From Haloplasma contractile SSD-17B (GTDB taxonomy: Bacteria > Bacillota_I > Bacilli_A > Haloplasmatales > Haloplasmataceae): a stretch of DNA of 64,000 bases. The DNA is taken from positions 248,001-312,000 of the forward strand of contig NZ_AFNU02000003.1 in assembly GCF_000215935.2 (NCBI RefSeq). The letters run 5' to 3'. The notes under the pieces were generated by a model. It had not been told where the DNA came from, did no database searches, and saw nothing but the letters and a program-made list of their open reading frames with translations. The position numbers and the translations under genes are program-made. Positions 27,017 to 35,434 of the stretch are shown here, piece after piece. Position 1 is the stretch's first letter. The number at the start of each line of letters is the position of its first letter.

Positions 27017-27973
27017 TTAGTTAAACTGTTCAAGTGTACACTCACTTACCAACTTATCTTGACGTAGCCCCTTAAAAACAGGCTGTCTTAAATGACCAGA
27101 CTTTGTACGCATCATAAACTCAACAATACAAACGAGCTCCGGCTTAAACCACTCCGTATCATTAAACTTATCTTGTTCAAAAGGAGATTCCATCTCATTT
27201 ATATAGGCAAATTTCATTATTTTTTTTGCATCTTCTTTTGAAATACCGAGCGACACATGTCCTTGATCGACTAATTTGCCAGCCTCATCGTAAACTGCGA
27301 GTAATAAAGACTTAATGCCACCTAAAACGCTTGGCACATATCCAACAATCACAAAGTCAGCGTCATACATCTTTTTAAACTTAACCCATGCTTTAGAACG
27401 TTTTCCCATATAATAAATACTATCTTTTCGCTTAGCGACCACGCCTTCTAAGTCTTGATTTGCAACGGTCTCATAAAACTCGATTCCCTTATTTTCAATA
27501 TAGCGTGAAATACTGATTGCTTCGTTCTCTTTAATGGTTTCTTGTAATCGTTTTTTACGCTCCATAAGTGATTTATGAATGAGTTCTTCATCCTTTAAGT
27601 AAACTAAATCATAAGCAACAAAAATAACCGGCTTCATCTTAGCGGCTAGTTCTATTTTAAACGAATCCATCATTAAACTACGCCTTTGAACTTCATAAAA
27701 ATCGGGTTTTCCCTCGTCCATCACGATCAATTCTCCATCTACAATACATTTATCAAGAGCTTGTTTATGTAGCTGGGATAGTTCAGGATAGGTATTATTT
27801 AAATGCTTATTGCGTTTATTCCTTAAATCTGTCATAGCTGCTTTAGGGTCCAAGTACAGAAGGCATCTTATTCCATCGAGTTTTAACTCAAATATATGAT
27901 CATCTGAATCAAATGGCTCTTCTTCAGTCAACAACATAGCACGAGCTTCTCGCTTCTCAAATAAGTCTCCCAT
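27017..27973 (-). CDS. ATP-dependent DNA ligase (LigD ligase-domain type) for end joining
   Basis: A 318-residue stand-alone ligase. The adenylation motif is FELKLDGIR with Lys31 as the AMP-accepting residue. Further landmarks are VDGELIVMD, EGVVAKR and AWVKFKK, then an OB-fold C-terminus (HVSLGISKEDAKKI, RQPVFKGLR). The polymerase/primase and phosphoesterase domains of full LigD are absent from this protein. Together with the adjacent Ku it makes a minimal non-homologous end-joining pair. Its ATG overlaps the ku stop (TAATG), so translation is coupled. Confidence 0.92.
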   Translation of the reverse strand: MGDLFEKREARAMLLTEEEPFDSDDHIFELKLDGIRCLLYLDPKAAMTDLRNKRNKHLNNTYPELSQLHKQALDKCIVDGELIVMDEGKPDFYEVQRRSLMMDSFKIELAAKMKPVIFVAYDLVYLKDEELIHKSLMERKKRLQETIKENEAISISRYIENKGIEFYETVANQDLEGVVAKRKDSIYYMGKRSKAWVKFKKMYDADFVIVGYVPSVLGGIKSLLLAVYDEAGKLVDQGHVSLGISKEDAKKIMKFAYINEMESPFEQDKFNDTEWFKPELVCIVEFMMRTKSGHLRQPVFKGLRQDKLVSECTLEQFN

Positions 27974-28740
27974 TACACACGTGGCCTTTCAGTTGCTTTA
28001 ACACTTTGCTGCAATGCTTCCATTAAATTTACAACATTTACGCCTTCTTCTTCTTTTGGAACTTCAATCTCTTTTCCTTCAATCTTCATTTCAATTGCCG
28101 CTTTTAATTTTTCGTTATATTCATTATGAAATTGATCGGGTTCGAATTCATTAGACATATTTAGAATAAGTTGTTTAGCAAGATCAACTTCACTTTGATT
28201 GACTTCTGCATGAATTTCTTTGACCTCTGCTGGTCTTATTTCATTTCTAAAAAATAATTTATTGAGTACCATATTGTTGTGGCTCATTCTGAGCGCTATC
28301 AAACTTTCATCTGTACCAAGTACAGCCTTGGCAATCCCAACCTTATTCGATTCACTTAGCGCGCGTCTTAATACTTCAAACGCTTTTTCTCCACCTTCAG
28401 GTACAACATAATACGACTTATCATAGTAAATTGAATCAATCTCAGATGCATCTACAAATTGCATAATCTGAATTGTTTTATCACGATTTGACTTAATTTT
28501 TTCGAAGTCATCATCATCAAAGGTTATATATTTGTTATCCTCATATTGATACCCTTTTATGATATCTGCATGTTTAACTTCTTCTCCACAATATTCGCAA
28601 AACTTTTTGTATTTTATTCGATGATGATCATCCTTGTGTAACATATTAAAACCAATACGTTCTTCTTTTGCAGCTACTTTTAAACTAATTGGAATATAGA
28701 TTAAACCAAATGATATGGAACCTTTCCAACTGACACCCAT
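27973..28740 (-). CDS. ku: Ku DNA end-binding protein
   Basis: A 255-residue bacterial Ku with the characteristic start (MGVSWKGSISFGLIYIPISL), a HKDDHHRIKYKKFCEYCGEEV segment with a CxxC pair, and KGYQYEDNKYITFDDDDFE. It binds double-strand ends as a homodimer and recruits the ligase encoded next. The ATG at 28740 has GAGGTGAT upstream; a GTG nine bases earlier was rejected. It is the first gene of a two-gene NHEJ operon. Confidence 0.95.
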   Translation of the reverse strand: MGVSWKGSISFGLIYIPISLKVAAKEERIGFNMLHKDDHHRIKYKKFCEYCGEEVKHADIIKGYQYEDNKYITFDDDDFEKIKSNRDKTIQIMQFVDASEIDSIYYDKSYYVVPEGGEKAFEVLRRALSESNKVGIAKAVLGTDESLIALRMSHNNMVLNKLFFRNEIRPAEVKEIHAEVNQSEVDLAKQLILNMSNEFEPDQFHNEYNEKLKAAIEMKIEGKEIEVPKEEEGVNVVNLMEALQQSVKATERPRV

Positions 28741-28844
28741 AAAAATCACCTCAAAAATAGTTTAACGCGTGATAAGGTTATTATTCATTTTAGAATTTTC
28801 AATTCAATATTTTTATTTGTCATCCTATTCGACATTATGTGTAG

Positions 28845-28873
28845 TTTACATATTTTGGTCGATAGTTTATAAT
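28845..28873 (+). promoter_or_regulatory. Candidate promoter of the ZmaR-like GNAT gene
   Basis: TTTACA (28845-28850), a 17-base spacer and TATAAT (28868-28873). Confidence 0.65.
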
Positions 28874-28938
28874 GATACCTATACAACAATAACTAAAAAT
28901 AATTAATTTGTATAAAATTAGAAAGAGAGATGATCATC

Positions 28939-29718
28939 GTGACAAAATTTAAAACAATTACGCCTGAAACGGTCATGGGGGCATGGAATCTCATTCAAAA
29001 CTTACCTTATGATCCACTAATTGATGCAGCAGTACATGGGTATCATGGGCAGATATTAGTAGATGACTTGAATAACCCTACAATTTGTGGGATTAGAATC
29101 GGTGGAGTTGCTTATTTTACAGGAGATACAAACCATCCTATCGCTAAGGTGTTAATTAATAAGCTATCCCCTTGGGGAGATGTTATTGTTAACGACGAAA
29201 ATTGGACAAAACTAGTTAAAGAAGTTCACAGTGGGCATTATAAAGAATCAAAACGCTATTCGTTTACACACGAACAGATTACCCCAGATTATCTTAATAA
29301 ATACATTGATTCTCTACCAAATGGATACACCTATAAGAAAATTGATCGAAAACTGGCCGAACAACTTCTCGATACAAAATGGGGGAAGTATTTAGTCTGT
29401 AACTTCAAGGATGTAGATGAGTTCCTTGAAAAGGGTGCAGGTTTTTGTATAATAGATGGTGATGATCAAATTGTATCAGGCGCATCTTCTTTTATTTATT
29501 TTAACGGCGGTTACGAAATAGAAGTCGATACACATAGAGACTACAGAAAGCAGGGACTCGCTACAGCTGCTTCAGCTATGTTCGTAAAATACTGCCTAGA
29601 GAATGATAAAATTCCTCATTGGGATGCAGAAAACAAACAGTCCATTCACCTTGCTAAGAAACTAGGTTTTGTTATTGACCGTGAGTATAAAATTATTTCA
29701 GTCTTAAATAATACGTAA
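28939..29718 (+). CDS. GNAT acetyltransferase of the ZmaR-like family
   Basis: A 259-residue protein with an N-terminal family-specific half and a C-terminal GNAT fold (FEVDTHRDYRKQGLATAA-like segment: EIEVDTHRDYRKQGLA, then HWDAENKQSIHLAKKLGF). This matches the GNAT_acetyltran group that includes the zwittermicin A resistance protein ZmaR. A role in antibiotic or metabolite acetylation is possible but not shown. The GTG at 28939 with AGAGAGATGAT upstream was chosen; an ATG nine bases earlier sits directly on the ribosome site. Confidence 0.82.
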   Translation: MTKFKTITPETVMGAWNLIQNLPYDPLIDAAVHGYHGQILVDDLNNPTICGIRIGGVAYFTGDTNHPIAKVLINKLSPWGDVIVNDENWTKLVKEVHSGHYKESKRYSFTHEQITPDYLNKYIDSLPNGYTYKKIDRKLAEQLLDTKWGKYLVCNFKDVDEFLEKGAGFCIIDGDDQIVSGASSFIYFNGGYEIEVDTHRDYRKQGLATAASAMFVKYCLENDKIPHWDAENKQSIHLAKKLGFVIDREYKIISVLNNT

Positions 29719-29734
29719 ATAAAAAAAGAAAGAG

Positions 29735-29773
29735 AAAAGGGATTAACAACGTAAATGTGTTAATCCCTTTTGT
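29735..29773. terminator. Bidirectional terminator between GNAT and the B12 operon
   Basis: A 14-bp stem AAAAGGGATTAACA/TGTTAATCCCTTTT with a 9-base loop, usable in both directions. Confidence 0.9.
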
Positions 29774-29778
29774 TATGA

Positions 29779-30294
29779 TTATGATTGTCTAATTCCGTAT
29801 CGACGAATCTTAGTTTCTAAGAACTGATGGAGTGGTCTATAAAGATATAAAATTGTTAATAGATTAGTAAACGCCATGATTGCTTGAAACGGTAAATCAG
29901 CTAGTAAATAAGGAATAACAGGTACTCTTGTTACTATAATCGTTCCCACCATTAAAATCAACCCATAGATGATTCCAAATAGGAATCCAAATAATGCTAA
30001 GGATACATCAGATTCCAGTTTTTTTAAAATCGTATTTAAGAATACTGGAATCAACATCCAAGCGATTAACATGGCAGGTGTATACATTAAACTAAGACTT
30101 CCCATTACTAGATTATCTAGTAGTACATAGATGAAAACAATTATACTAACCTGCTTGAACGTTAATAACCTCGTATATAATACAATTAAAAATACAGTTA
30201 ACTGAACATTCGGTACAAATAGTAAAATCTGTTCTTGTACAAAAAGAATTGTTGTTAATAAAGATAATAGGGTAATTTCCTTAATACTCATCAT
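29779..30294 (-). CDS. ECF transporter S component, predicted cobalamin-specific
   Basis: A 171-residue membrane protein with five to six helices, the size and hydrophobic pattern of the substrate-binding S subunit of energy-coupling factor transporters. No Walker motifs or partner ATPase genes are nearby, so it would use a shared EcfAA'T module encoded elsewhere, as in group II ECF systems. It is the last gene of a cobalamin-riboswitch operon, which points to vitamin B12 or a corrinoid precursor as substrate. Its ATG overlaps the stop of the DUF4430 gene (TAATG). The class call is good; the substrate is inferred from regulation. Confidence 0.8.
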   Translation of the reverse strand: MMSIKEITLLSLLTTILFVQEQILLFVPNVQLTVFLIVLYTRLLTFKQVSIIVFIYVLLDNLVMGSLSLMYTPAMLIAWMLIPVFLNTILKKLESDVSLALFGFLFGIIYGLILMVGTIIVTRVPVIPYLLADLPFQAIMAFTNLLTILYLYRPLHQFLETKIRRYGIRQS

Positions 30295-30752
30295 TAATCG
30301 AGTCCTGTATAACGTAATTCAATGACATCGCCATCTTCAAAGCTTAACTGACTAATCCCTTTAGTCGCATATTCACCGTTCTTATAAATCGCAAAATAAC
30401 TCGTTACAAAGTCTGTTTCGATTTGCTCCACTGATAGAATAACCTTTCCACTAATGGTCTCAGATTTTTCTCCACACTCTGGATCAGCTGCTCCACTTAA
30501 AGCATTTCTGCAGACAATATTATAATTTGAGTCGATTATATCGAATAACGTTACAGCGGTTCCGTCTTCTTTTTCCGTATCAAATTCTATTTGATCATTA
30601 ATTACAATTTCACCAGTCTCATCTTTTAAAACAAATGTGATCGTACCATCTGCCTCTGCCACTCCAGGCTGATAGCTGAGACGAATTGTAAAGAAAATCC
30701 CAACAACCGCGATTAGCGTTAATCCAATCTTTAAGATTGCACTCTTATTCAT
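30294..30752 (-). CDS. Membrane-anchored DUF4430 (transcobalamin beta-domain-like) protein
   Basis: A 152-residue protein: an N-terminal membrane helix (about 8-25) followed by an extracellular DUF4430 domain at about 36-150. Landmarks are TLFDIIDSNYNIVC, a YFAIYKNGEYATKGI strand pair and the final LSFEDGDVIELRYTG. DUF4430 corresponds to the small C-terminal beta domain of animal transcobalamin and intrinsic factor. Two cysteines could form a disulfide. It is the paralogue of the DUF4430 domain in the upstream lipoprotein and overlaps the ECF S gene by one base. The ATG at 30752 has AGGAGA at proper spacing; an ATG six bases earlier is too close to it. Corrinoid or partner binding is inferred. 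Confidence 0.85.
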   Translation of the reverse strand: MNKSAILKIGLTLIAVVGIFFTIRLSYQPGVAEADGTITFVLKDETGEIVINDQIEFDTEKEDGTAVTLFDIIDSNYNIVCRNALSGAADPECGEKSETISGKVILSVEQIETDFVTSYFAIYKNGEYATKGISQLSFEDGDVIELRYTGLD

Positions 30753-30802
30753 AAGCATTCTCCTAACACACCATTCCCGATCTGTTTTTACATTTTATAT
30801 TG

Positions 30803-32251
30803 TTAGTTAAAATCGTATAAATTGTATGTTGCTTCATCAGAGTTTTTAAACTCTTGATACATAACTAATGCAGCAAATGCCTGAGGTGTAGTGAAGAATG
30901 TGTCTGAATCTGCATCAGTAGTTTTATATTTAAATGATCCATCCTCTAGTTGATAGTCTAGTAATCGTGTAATTAGGTTTCCATCCGTCTTGGTAAATAT
31001 CTCTGAAGTTGGATCAATACCATTTGCAAGAAGTCCTAAAATGACTTGTGCAGTTGATGCACCATTCTCTACTTCTGTTGGATTATCAGGATCTGTCCAA
31101 AAATCTGTTGACGTAATTCCACCTGTTGAGGCTTGCTTATCGGTTGATAGGTACGTGATCGTTTCATCAATTACCGCCCCAACTGTATCATTATCAGTGT
31201 AATCTGACAGTGCAATTAGTGTTAATCCAGCTGTATCAACATCACTATTTATTGGTTTATTTGTTGTTGTTAGATCAGTAATAATAGCTGCTTCATAAGT
31301 CGATGCATCTTTACCATGATCATATGCATTTAAAGCAAGTGATCCTAAAGCAGTCGTACCATAAATTCCTATTGGTGCTTCATTTATTAATTGCTCTACT
31401 AAATCATTTCCATCAACGTCTGTAGGGTTACCGCCAACTGCTGTTACAATTGTGATTGCCTTGAATAATTCTTTACCTCTTAAAGACTCATTAATGTTAG
31501 CTGCATCAAAACCTTTATATAGTTCAGTTACTTCATCAAGTGTAACGTAATCATTTAAAATACCTAATTGATAAAGCGCACTTGCAACATGATAGTCAAC
31601 TGATTCACTATTTACATAATCGCTTGCATAGTTATCAACAAAAGTATTTATTGCTGTATCTACCGCTTGTTCCGTTTGGTCAAACCATTCAACTTTAAAT
31701 TTGAATAAGTCGCCATTATCATAAGATATTTCATCTACACCTTTGAGTGCCATCTCACCATTTTTATACAACGCGATGTAAGCACCCGTCTTAGGTGATA
31801 ATCCACCAATACCTGTGATAAAGTTTCCAAAAGTACTCTCTTCATAACTTAATGTTACATTATCCTTAATTAATTCAAACAACGTTAATTCATCTGCACT
31901 TTTATATGCAATTGATTTATAAAAATCAAATTCGTCATTCTCATGATCAATCATAACGGTTATAATACCATCAAAGTAAATTTCCTCTAACGCTTCAAGT
32001 CTTGATTTAAGATCATCAATCGTTGTTTGTTGATTAGTATCCGTTGTATCTAATCCAGCAATAATTTCCTTAAGTGAAGTTATTTCTGATTGTAAAACAG
32101 TAAGATCATCTGACTTTTCTTTTGATTCTGTTTCTAAACTTGTTAGTTTGCTTTCTAAATCCTCGATTTGTGAAGTTAGTTCGTCATTTTGGCACGCTAC
32201 TAATACAAGCGATAATAAAAATATAGAAATAAGAGACATGATTTTTTTCAT
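30803..32251 (-). CDS. Transcobalamin/intrinsic-factor-like surface lipoprotein (DUF4430 plus alpha/alpha-barrel repeats)
   Basis: A 482-residue lipoprotein; the lipobox is LVLVAC with Cys20. Residues about 24-92 form a coiled coil (stalk). Residues about 95-200 are DUF4430, with TLFELIKDN, ALYKNGEMALKGV and SYDNGDLFKFKV. Residues about 205-480 are helical repeats of the terpenoid-cyclase/prenyltransferase type with VDTAGLTLIALSDY, NGASTAQVILGLLANG, LLDYQLEDGSFKY and TTPQAFAALVMYQ. Animal B12 carriers have an alpha6/alpha6 barrel followed by the beta domain; here the same two parts appear in reversed order. A complete cobalamin riboswitch precedes the gene. Predicted role: capture of cobalamin at the surface for the ECF importer. 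Enzymatic activity is unlikely from what can be seen. Confidence 0.85.
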   Translation of the reverse strand: MKKIMSLISIFLLSLVLVACQNDELTSQIEDLESKLTSLETESKEKSDDLTVLQSEITSLKEIIAGLDTTDTNQQTTIDDLKSRLEALEEIYFDGIITVMIDHENDEFDFYKSIAYKSADELTLFELIKDNVTLSYEESTFGNFITGIGGLSPKTGAYIALYKNGEMALKGVDEISYDNGDLFKFKVEWFDQTEQAVDTAINTFVDNYASDYVNSESVDYHVASALYQLGILNDYVTLDEVTELYKGFDAANINESLRGKELFKAITIVTAVGGNPTDVDGNDLVEQLINEAPIGIYGTTALGSLALNAYDHGKDASTYEAAIITDLTTTNKPINSDVDTAGLTLIALSDYTDNDTVGAVIDETITYLSTDKQASTGGITSTDFWTDPDNPTEVENGASTAQVILGLLANGIDPTSEIFTKTDGNLITRLLDYQLEDGSFKYKTTDADSDTFFTTPQAFAALVMYQEFKNSDEATYNLYDFN

Positions 32252-32280
32252 TTCGATTCCTCCCTAATATTTTTTGCGTA

Positions 32281-32310
32281 AAAAAAAATCATACCTCTCC
32301 TTGGCATGAT
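32281..32310 (-). terminator. Riboswitch expression-platform terminator
   Basis: On the minus strand, an 8-bp stem ATCATGCC/GGTATGAT (one G-U pair) with a 7-base loop and eight T, between the riboswitch and the lipoprotein ribosome site. It implies control by premature termination. Confidence 0.88.
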
Positions 32311-32395
32311 CCATAAACGTATAGGAAAATAAAAAATTTCCAAATTAAACGTCTACTAATCTCATTCCCAGGAGAAAGTGACAACTTGTGTTAAT

Positions 32396-32540
32396 GGCAG
32401 GTCTACCGGCTTAACTTCATCCTACTAGGCACCTTCCCGCTTTCGCAGTGGTCATTGCCTTTCGTCCATATTACGGTTGCTGGGACAGCTTGAGATTTAA
32501 ACTCAATTCCCTATTAAGTTCCTTATTAAAAAGGAACACC
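32396..32540 (-). ncRNA. Cobalamin (B12) riboswitch aptamer
   Basis: On the minus strand the conserved elements occur in order: GGTGTTCC at the 5' end, AATAGGGAA, AAGCTGTCCCAGCAACCGTAA, the B12 box core (ACCACTG, 32451 region), GGGAAGGTGCC, GGATGAAG, AAGCCGGTAGACCTGCC at the 3' end. These match the adenosylcobalamin aptamer consensus closely. A consensus promoter lies just upstream and an intrinsic terminator downstream. Confidence 0.97.
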
Positions 32541-32567
32541 AAAAACTACAATTTAGTTGTTACCTAG

Positions 32568-32596
32568 ATTATATAGAGTATGACTTAATTTGTCAA
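32568..32596 (-). promoter_or_regulatory. Consensus promoter of the B12 operon
   Basis: On the minus strand TTGACA (32591-32596), a 17-base spacer and TATAAT (32568-32573): a perfect sigma-A-type promoter about 20 bases before the riboswitch. Confidence 0.9.
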
Positions 32597-32662
32597 TCAC
32601 AATAGAAATCTTTCTACGTTTCTATAAATTAACTTTAGAATCAAACGGATGTAGGAATGATT

Positions 32663-32690
32663 AAAAATGACACCGATAAGATGTCATTTT
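32663..32690 (-). terminator. Terminator of the MFS gene
   Basis: A 9-bp stem AAAATGACA/TGTCATTTT with a 9-base loop just after the stop codon. Confidence 0.75.
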
Positions 32691-32699
32691 AAAATTGAA

Positions 32700-33965
32700 C
32701 TAACCTAACCGTACTGATTTCTTAGGATTTGTTACGGATAAAGCCAATAAAACAGAAACTATACATATTGACGCCATGATGATAAAAATCATACGATAGT
32801 TCCCAGTAAGATCAAGAGATAAACTGAATGGAATTGGACCTAAAGCAGATCCAATGACCATAAACACGGTTGCCGCACCTCTAATACTTCCCAAATACTT
32901 ACGTCCAAAATATTTAGGCCAAATTACACTTATCGTTGTTGCTTGAATTCGCATTGCAAACCCATAGATTAAAATGAAGATTGCAGCGCTCCAAAATGAA
33001 TTTACTCTTAACATATATAGCATATCGATTGCCATAATTAATAATGATATTATGACTAAATACTTAGGCTTAAATCGGTCAATAACTAACCTAGCGATAA
33101 ACGGTATAAAAAATCCTGGAATGGCAATTAACCCTAAAATAACCGCTGATTGTTCTTTGTTCATTCCTCTTAACTCCATAATCGAATAATTATGAATGGC
33201 AAGACCTGTTGAGATCATTGGCACAAGCATTGAGATAATGCCTATAAACCAAAATTCTTTTGTTCGCATTGCCTCTCCTAATTCCCATGATTCTTTCTCC
33301 ATTGCTTGAAGTTCAACTTTTAATTCATCTTCGGTAACGGTTGTCCTACCATCTGGTAAAGCTCCTATTTCCTCTGGCTTATTGATTACAAATTTCCACA
33401 TTAATGGGACAAATACTAAAACTAAAGCTAAACTCCAAACACGCCATGCCATACGCCAACCGACTAAGTCAATTAGCCAGACATTTAAAATCGGTACGAC
33501 TAAACTTGCAACTAGTCCACCACAAATAGCAATACTTATTGCAAAAGAACGGTGTTTTTCATACCATTGGGGAACTAATGAATTCGGAATCAATGTTAAA
33601 GAGCCTTGTCCAAAATAACGCAACATAAAAAAACCTATAAAAATCATTACTATATTAGTATTAAAACTATTAAATAGTGTCGCTACTGCCAACATAACCC
33701 CTGCTATAACAAACATCTTTCGTTGACCAAAACGATCGACATTTCTACCCATAATCCACAATAGAGATCCGGACAATATCGTTGCAATTGAATAATAACT
33801 TGATAATTCAGTAGATGATAAATTGAATTTTTCTATATAAATCTCCATAAATATCGAAATCGAATATGACTGCCCCGGTGCTGAAAAGAAAAAACTAGTA
33901 GCAGCTAACATGATAATGACCCAACCATAATTTTTGTTACGATTATTAATTTTTACCTGTTCCAT
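32700..33965 (-). CDS. MFS transporter, OFA/MCT-like
   Basis: A 421-residue carrier with twelve predicted helices. The MFS loop 2-3 motif is GRNVDRFGQRKMF, and the middle loop (about 190-225) is polar with GALPDGR. The opening YGWVIIMLAATSFFFSAPGQSYSISIF is typical of the oxalate/formate antiporter and monocarboxylate-type MFS branch. The substrate, probably an organic anion, is not deducible. It is monocistronic; the isoaspartyl dipeptidase gene upstream has its own terminator. Confidence 0.85.
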   Translation of the reverse strand: MEQVKINNRNKNYGWVIIMLAATSFFFSAPGQSYSISIFMEIYIEKFNLSSTELSSYYSIATILSGSLLWIMGRNVDRFGQRKMFVIAGVMLAVATLFNSFNTNIVMIFIGFFMLRYFGQGSLTLIPNSLVPQWYEKHRSFAISIAICGGLVASLVVPILNVWLIDLVGWRMAWRVWSLALVLVFVPLMWKFVINKPEEIGALPDGRTTVTEDELKVELQAMEKESWELGEAMRTKEFWFIGIISMLVPMISTGLAIHNYSIMELRGMNKEQSAVILGLIAIPGFFIPFIARLVIDRFKPKYLVIISLLIMAIDMLYMLRVNSFWSAAIFILIYGFAMRIQATTISVIWPKYFGRKYLGSIRGAATVFMVIGSALGPIPFSLSLDLTGNYRMIFIIMASICIVSVLLALSVTNPKKSVRLG

Positions 33966-34065
33966 TACTCAAATCCCTCTCTCACAGTTTTACATAACGA
34001 TACTACTATATCGTTAACAAACCATAATTTCAAGTTATATAAAAAAGTTCTCAGTTATTTATACA

Positions 34066-34110
34066 AGAAAAACTCTAAATATTCTTGATCATCAAGAATA
34101 TTTAGAGTTT
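34066..34110 (-). terminator. Terminator of iadA, perfect 20-bp stem
   Basis: A 41-base perfect inverted repeat (two 20-base arms with a single central base), directly beside the iadA stop and followed by five T on the minus strand. Confidence 0.88.
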
Positions 34111-34112
34111 AG

Positions 34113-35249
34113 TTAGTCTTCGTATGTCCCTTTAACTTGTATGTTACCTTTATACATCATTTCCTTACCACGAGTTATAACAGTATCGAGATTTAAGTCT
34201 TGATCTAATATTAATAAATCGGCATCAAAGTTTGCTTTGATATACCCCTTTTTATGATCAAGTTCTAAAGCACGTGCAACATTGGTTGTACCGAATTTTA
34301 TTACATCTTCAATATCCATGCCTTTAGCCACAAGATGCTTCATACAATTTAGTATAGCATCACACCTAGCTGCTCCCATCTTAACGACATTACCATTTTC
34401 ATCATATTGGGACCAGCTGCCGTTTCCATCTGAGCTAAACGTAACATGATCTAGGTTTAAATTGCGCTCTTTTATTTTTACTAAGTTTTTATATACACGA
34501 TCTAGTCTAATGCCAACTGTTAAGTCAATATAGCCACCTTGCTCTAAGAATATTAACGCATCTTCAAATAGTTCGTCTGTACGCGCTACATGAGTGGGTC
34601 TAAAATGTTTGATTGGAATGCTTGTTTCCTCTAATACATCAAGAATCATATTAAATCTAGCAGGATCATCCCCCATATGAAGGGTTACGATTCCAGGTTT
34701 TCCTGATACTAGACTTGAAACTCTAACATCTGCTACTAGCTTTTTAAACTCATCCTTATTAATCATCGATTCTCTATGGTCGGAAATTGCAAGCTTTAGT
34801 CCTATTATCTCGTCGATGAATGCTATATCTTTTCTGACATCTCCTGTAATGGTAGGTGAAGGATACGTATAAGCTCCCGTTAAACAAAAGGCATTCATTC
34901 CTTCATTTTTTAAAGCTTTAGTCTTAGCTAATAAGTCCTCTATGCTTCTAGTCAGCGAGTCAGTTCCGAGTAGTCCAACAACACTTGTCACTCCCCCATT
35001 AATCAAGTCTGAAAGAACGACTTCAGGGGTACGCGTATGAAACCCTCCTTCGCCTCCACCACCTGTTATGTGAACATGTTGGTCAATAATCCCTGGAATA
35101 ACGATTTTTCCAGTATAGTCATTTACTTCTGCATCTTCAAATTCAATAGTTGGTGCAATCTTAACAATCTTATTGTGACAGATTAAGATATCATTTTTCC
35201 CAATGTATTCAGGACTGTAAACATCAACATTTTTGATTAATTTAAACAT
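34113..35249 (-). CDS. iadA: Isoaspartyl dipeptidase (beta-aspartyl-peptidase)
   Basis: A 378-residue metal hydrolase of the amidohydrolase superfamily (M38). Metal ligands His58 and His60 lie in QHVHITGGGG, the bridging carboxylated lysine is Lys152 in LKLAISDHR, and the late aspartate is in FSSDGNGS. It hydrolyses beta-aspartyl (isoaspartyl) dipeptides arising from protein damage. Length matches the family. GGAGG precedes the ATG. It stands alone. Confidence 0.93.
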   Translation of the reverse strand: MFKLIKNVDVYSPEYIGKNDILICHNKIVKIAPTIEFEDAEVNDYTGKIVIPGIIDQHVHITGGGGEGGFHTRTPEVVLSDLINGGVTSVVGLLGTDSLTRSIEDLLAKTKALKNEGMNAFCLTGAYTYPSPTITGDVRKDIAFIDEIIGLKLAISDHRESMINKDEFKKLVADVRVSSLVSGKPGIVTLHMGDDPARFNMILDVLEETSIPIKHFRPTHVARTDELFEDALIFLEQGGYIDLTVGIRLDRVYKNLVKIKERNLNLDHVTFSSDGNGSWSQYDENGNVVKMGAARCDAILNCMKHLVAKGMDIEDVIKFGTTNVARALELDHKKGYIKANFDADLLILDQDLNLDTVITRGKEMMYKGNIQVKGTYED

Positions 35250-35399
35250 ATTGTTTCCTCCTCAAGTCTATAAGAATAAATAATGTGATTAACACTTTAT
35301 ATCTAATAGTATAGTCTATTTCATTTTTTAATTATCTACTATTATAGCGAAACTCGTATACAAAAGCAAAGAATAAGATAAATCGACTTCTAGGATAAA

Positions 35400-35434
35400 C
35401 AAAAAATCTTCGCCCTCTAAAATTAGGCGAAGAT
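35400..35434 (-). terminator. Terminator of the diguanylate cyclase gene
   Basis: A 9-bp stem ATCTTCGCC/GGCGAAGAT with an 11-base loop and a T run on the minus strand. Confidence 0.9.

Noticed and set aside
34070-34110. Perfect 41-base inverted repeat as a possible mobile-element end
   Set aside because: It abuts the iadA stop and has a T tail, so it is a terminator; there is no second copy or transposase.
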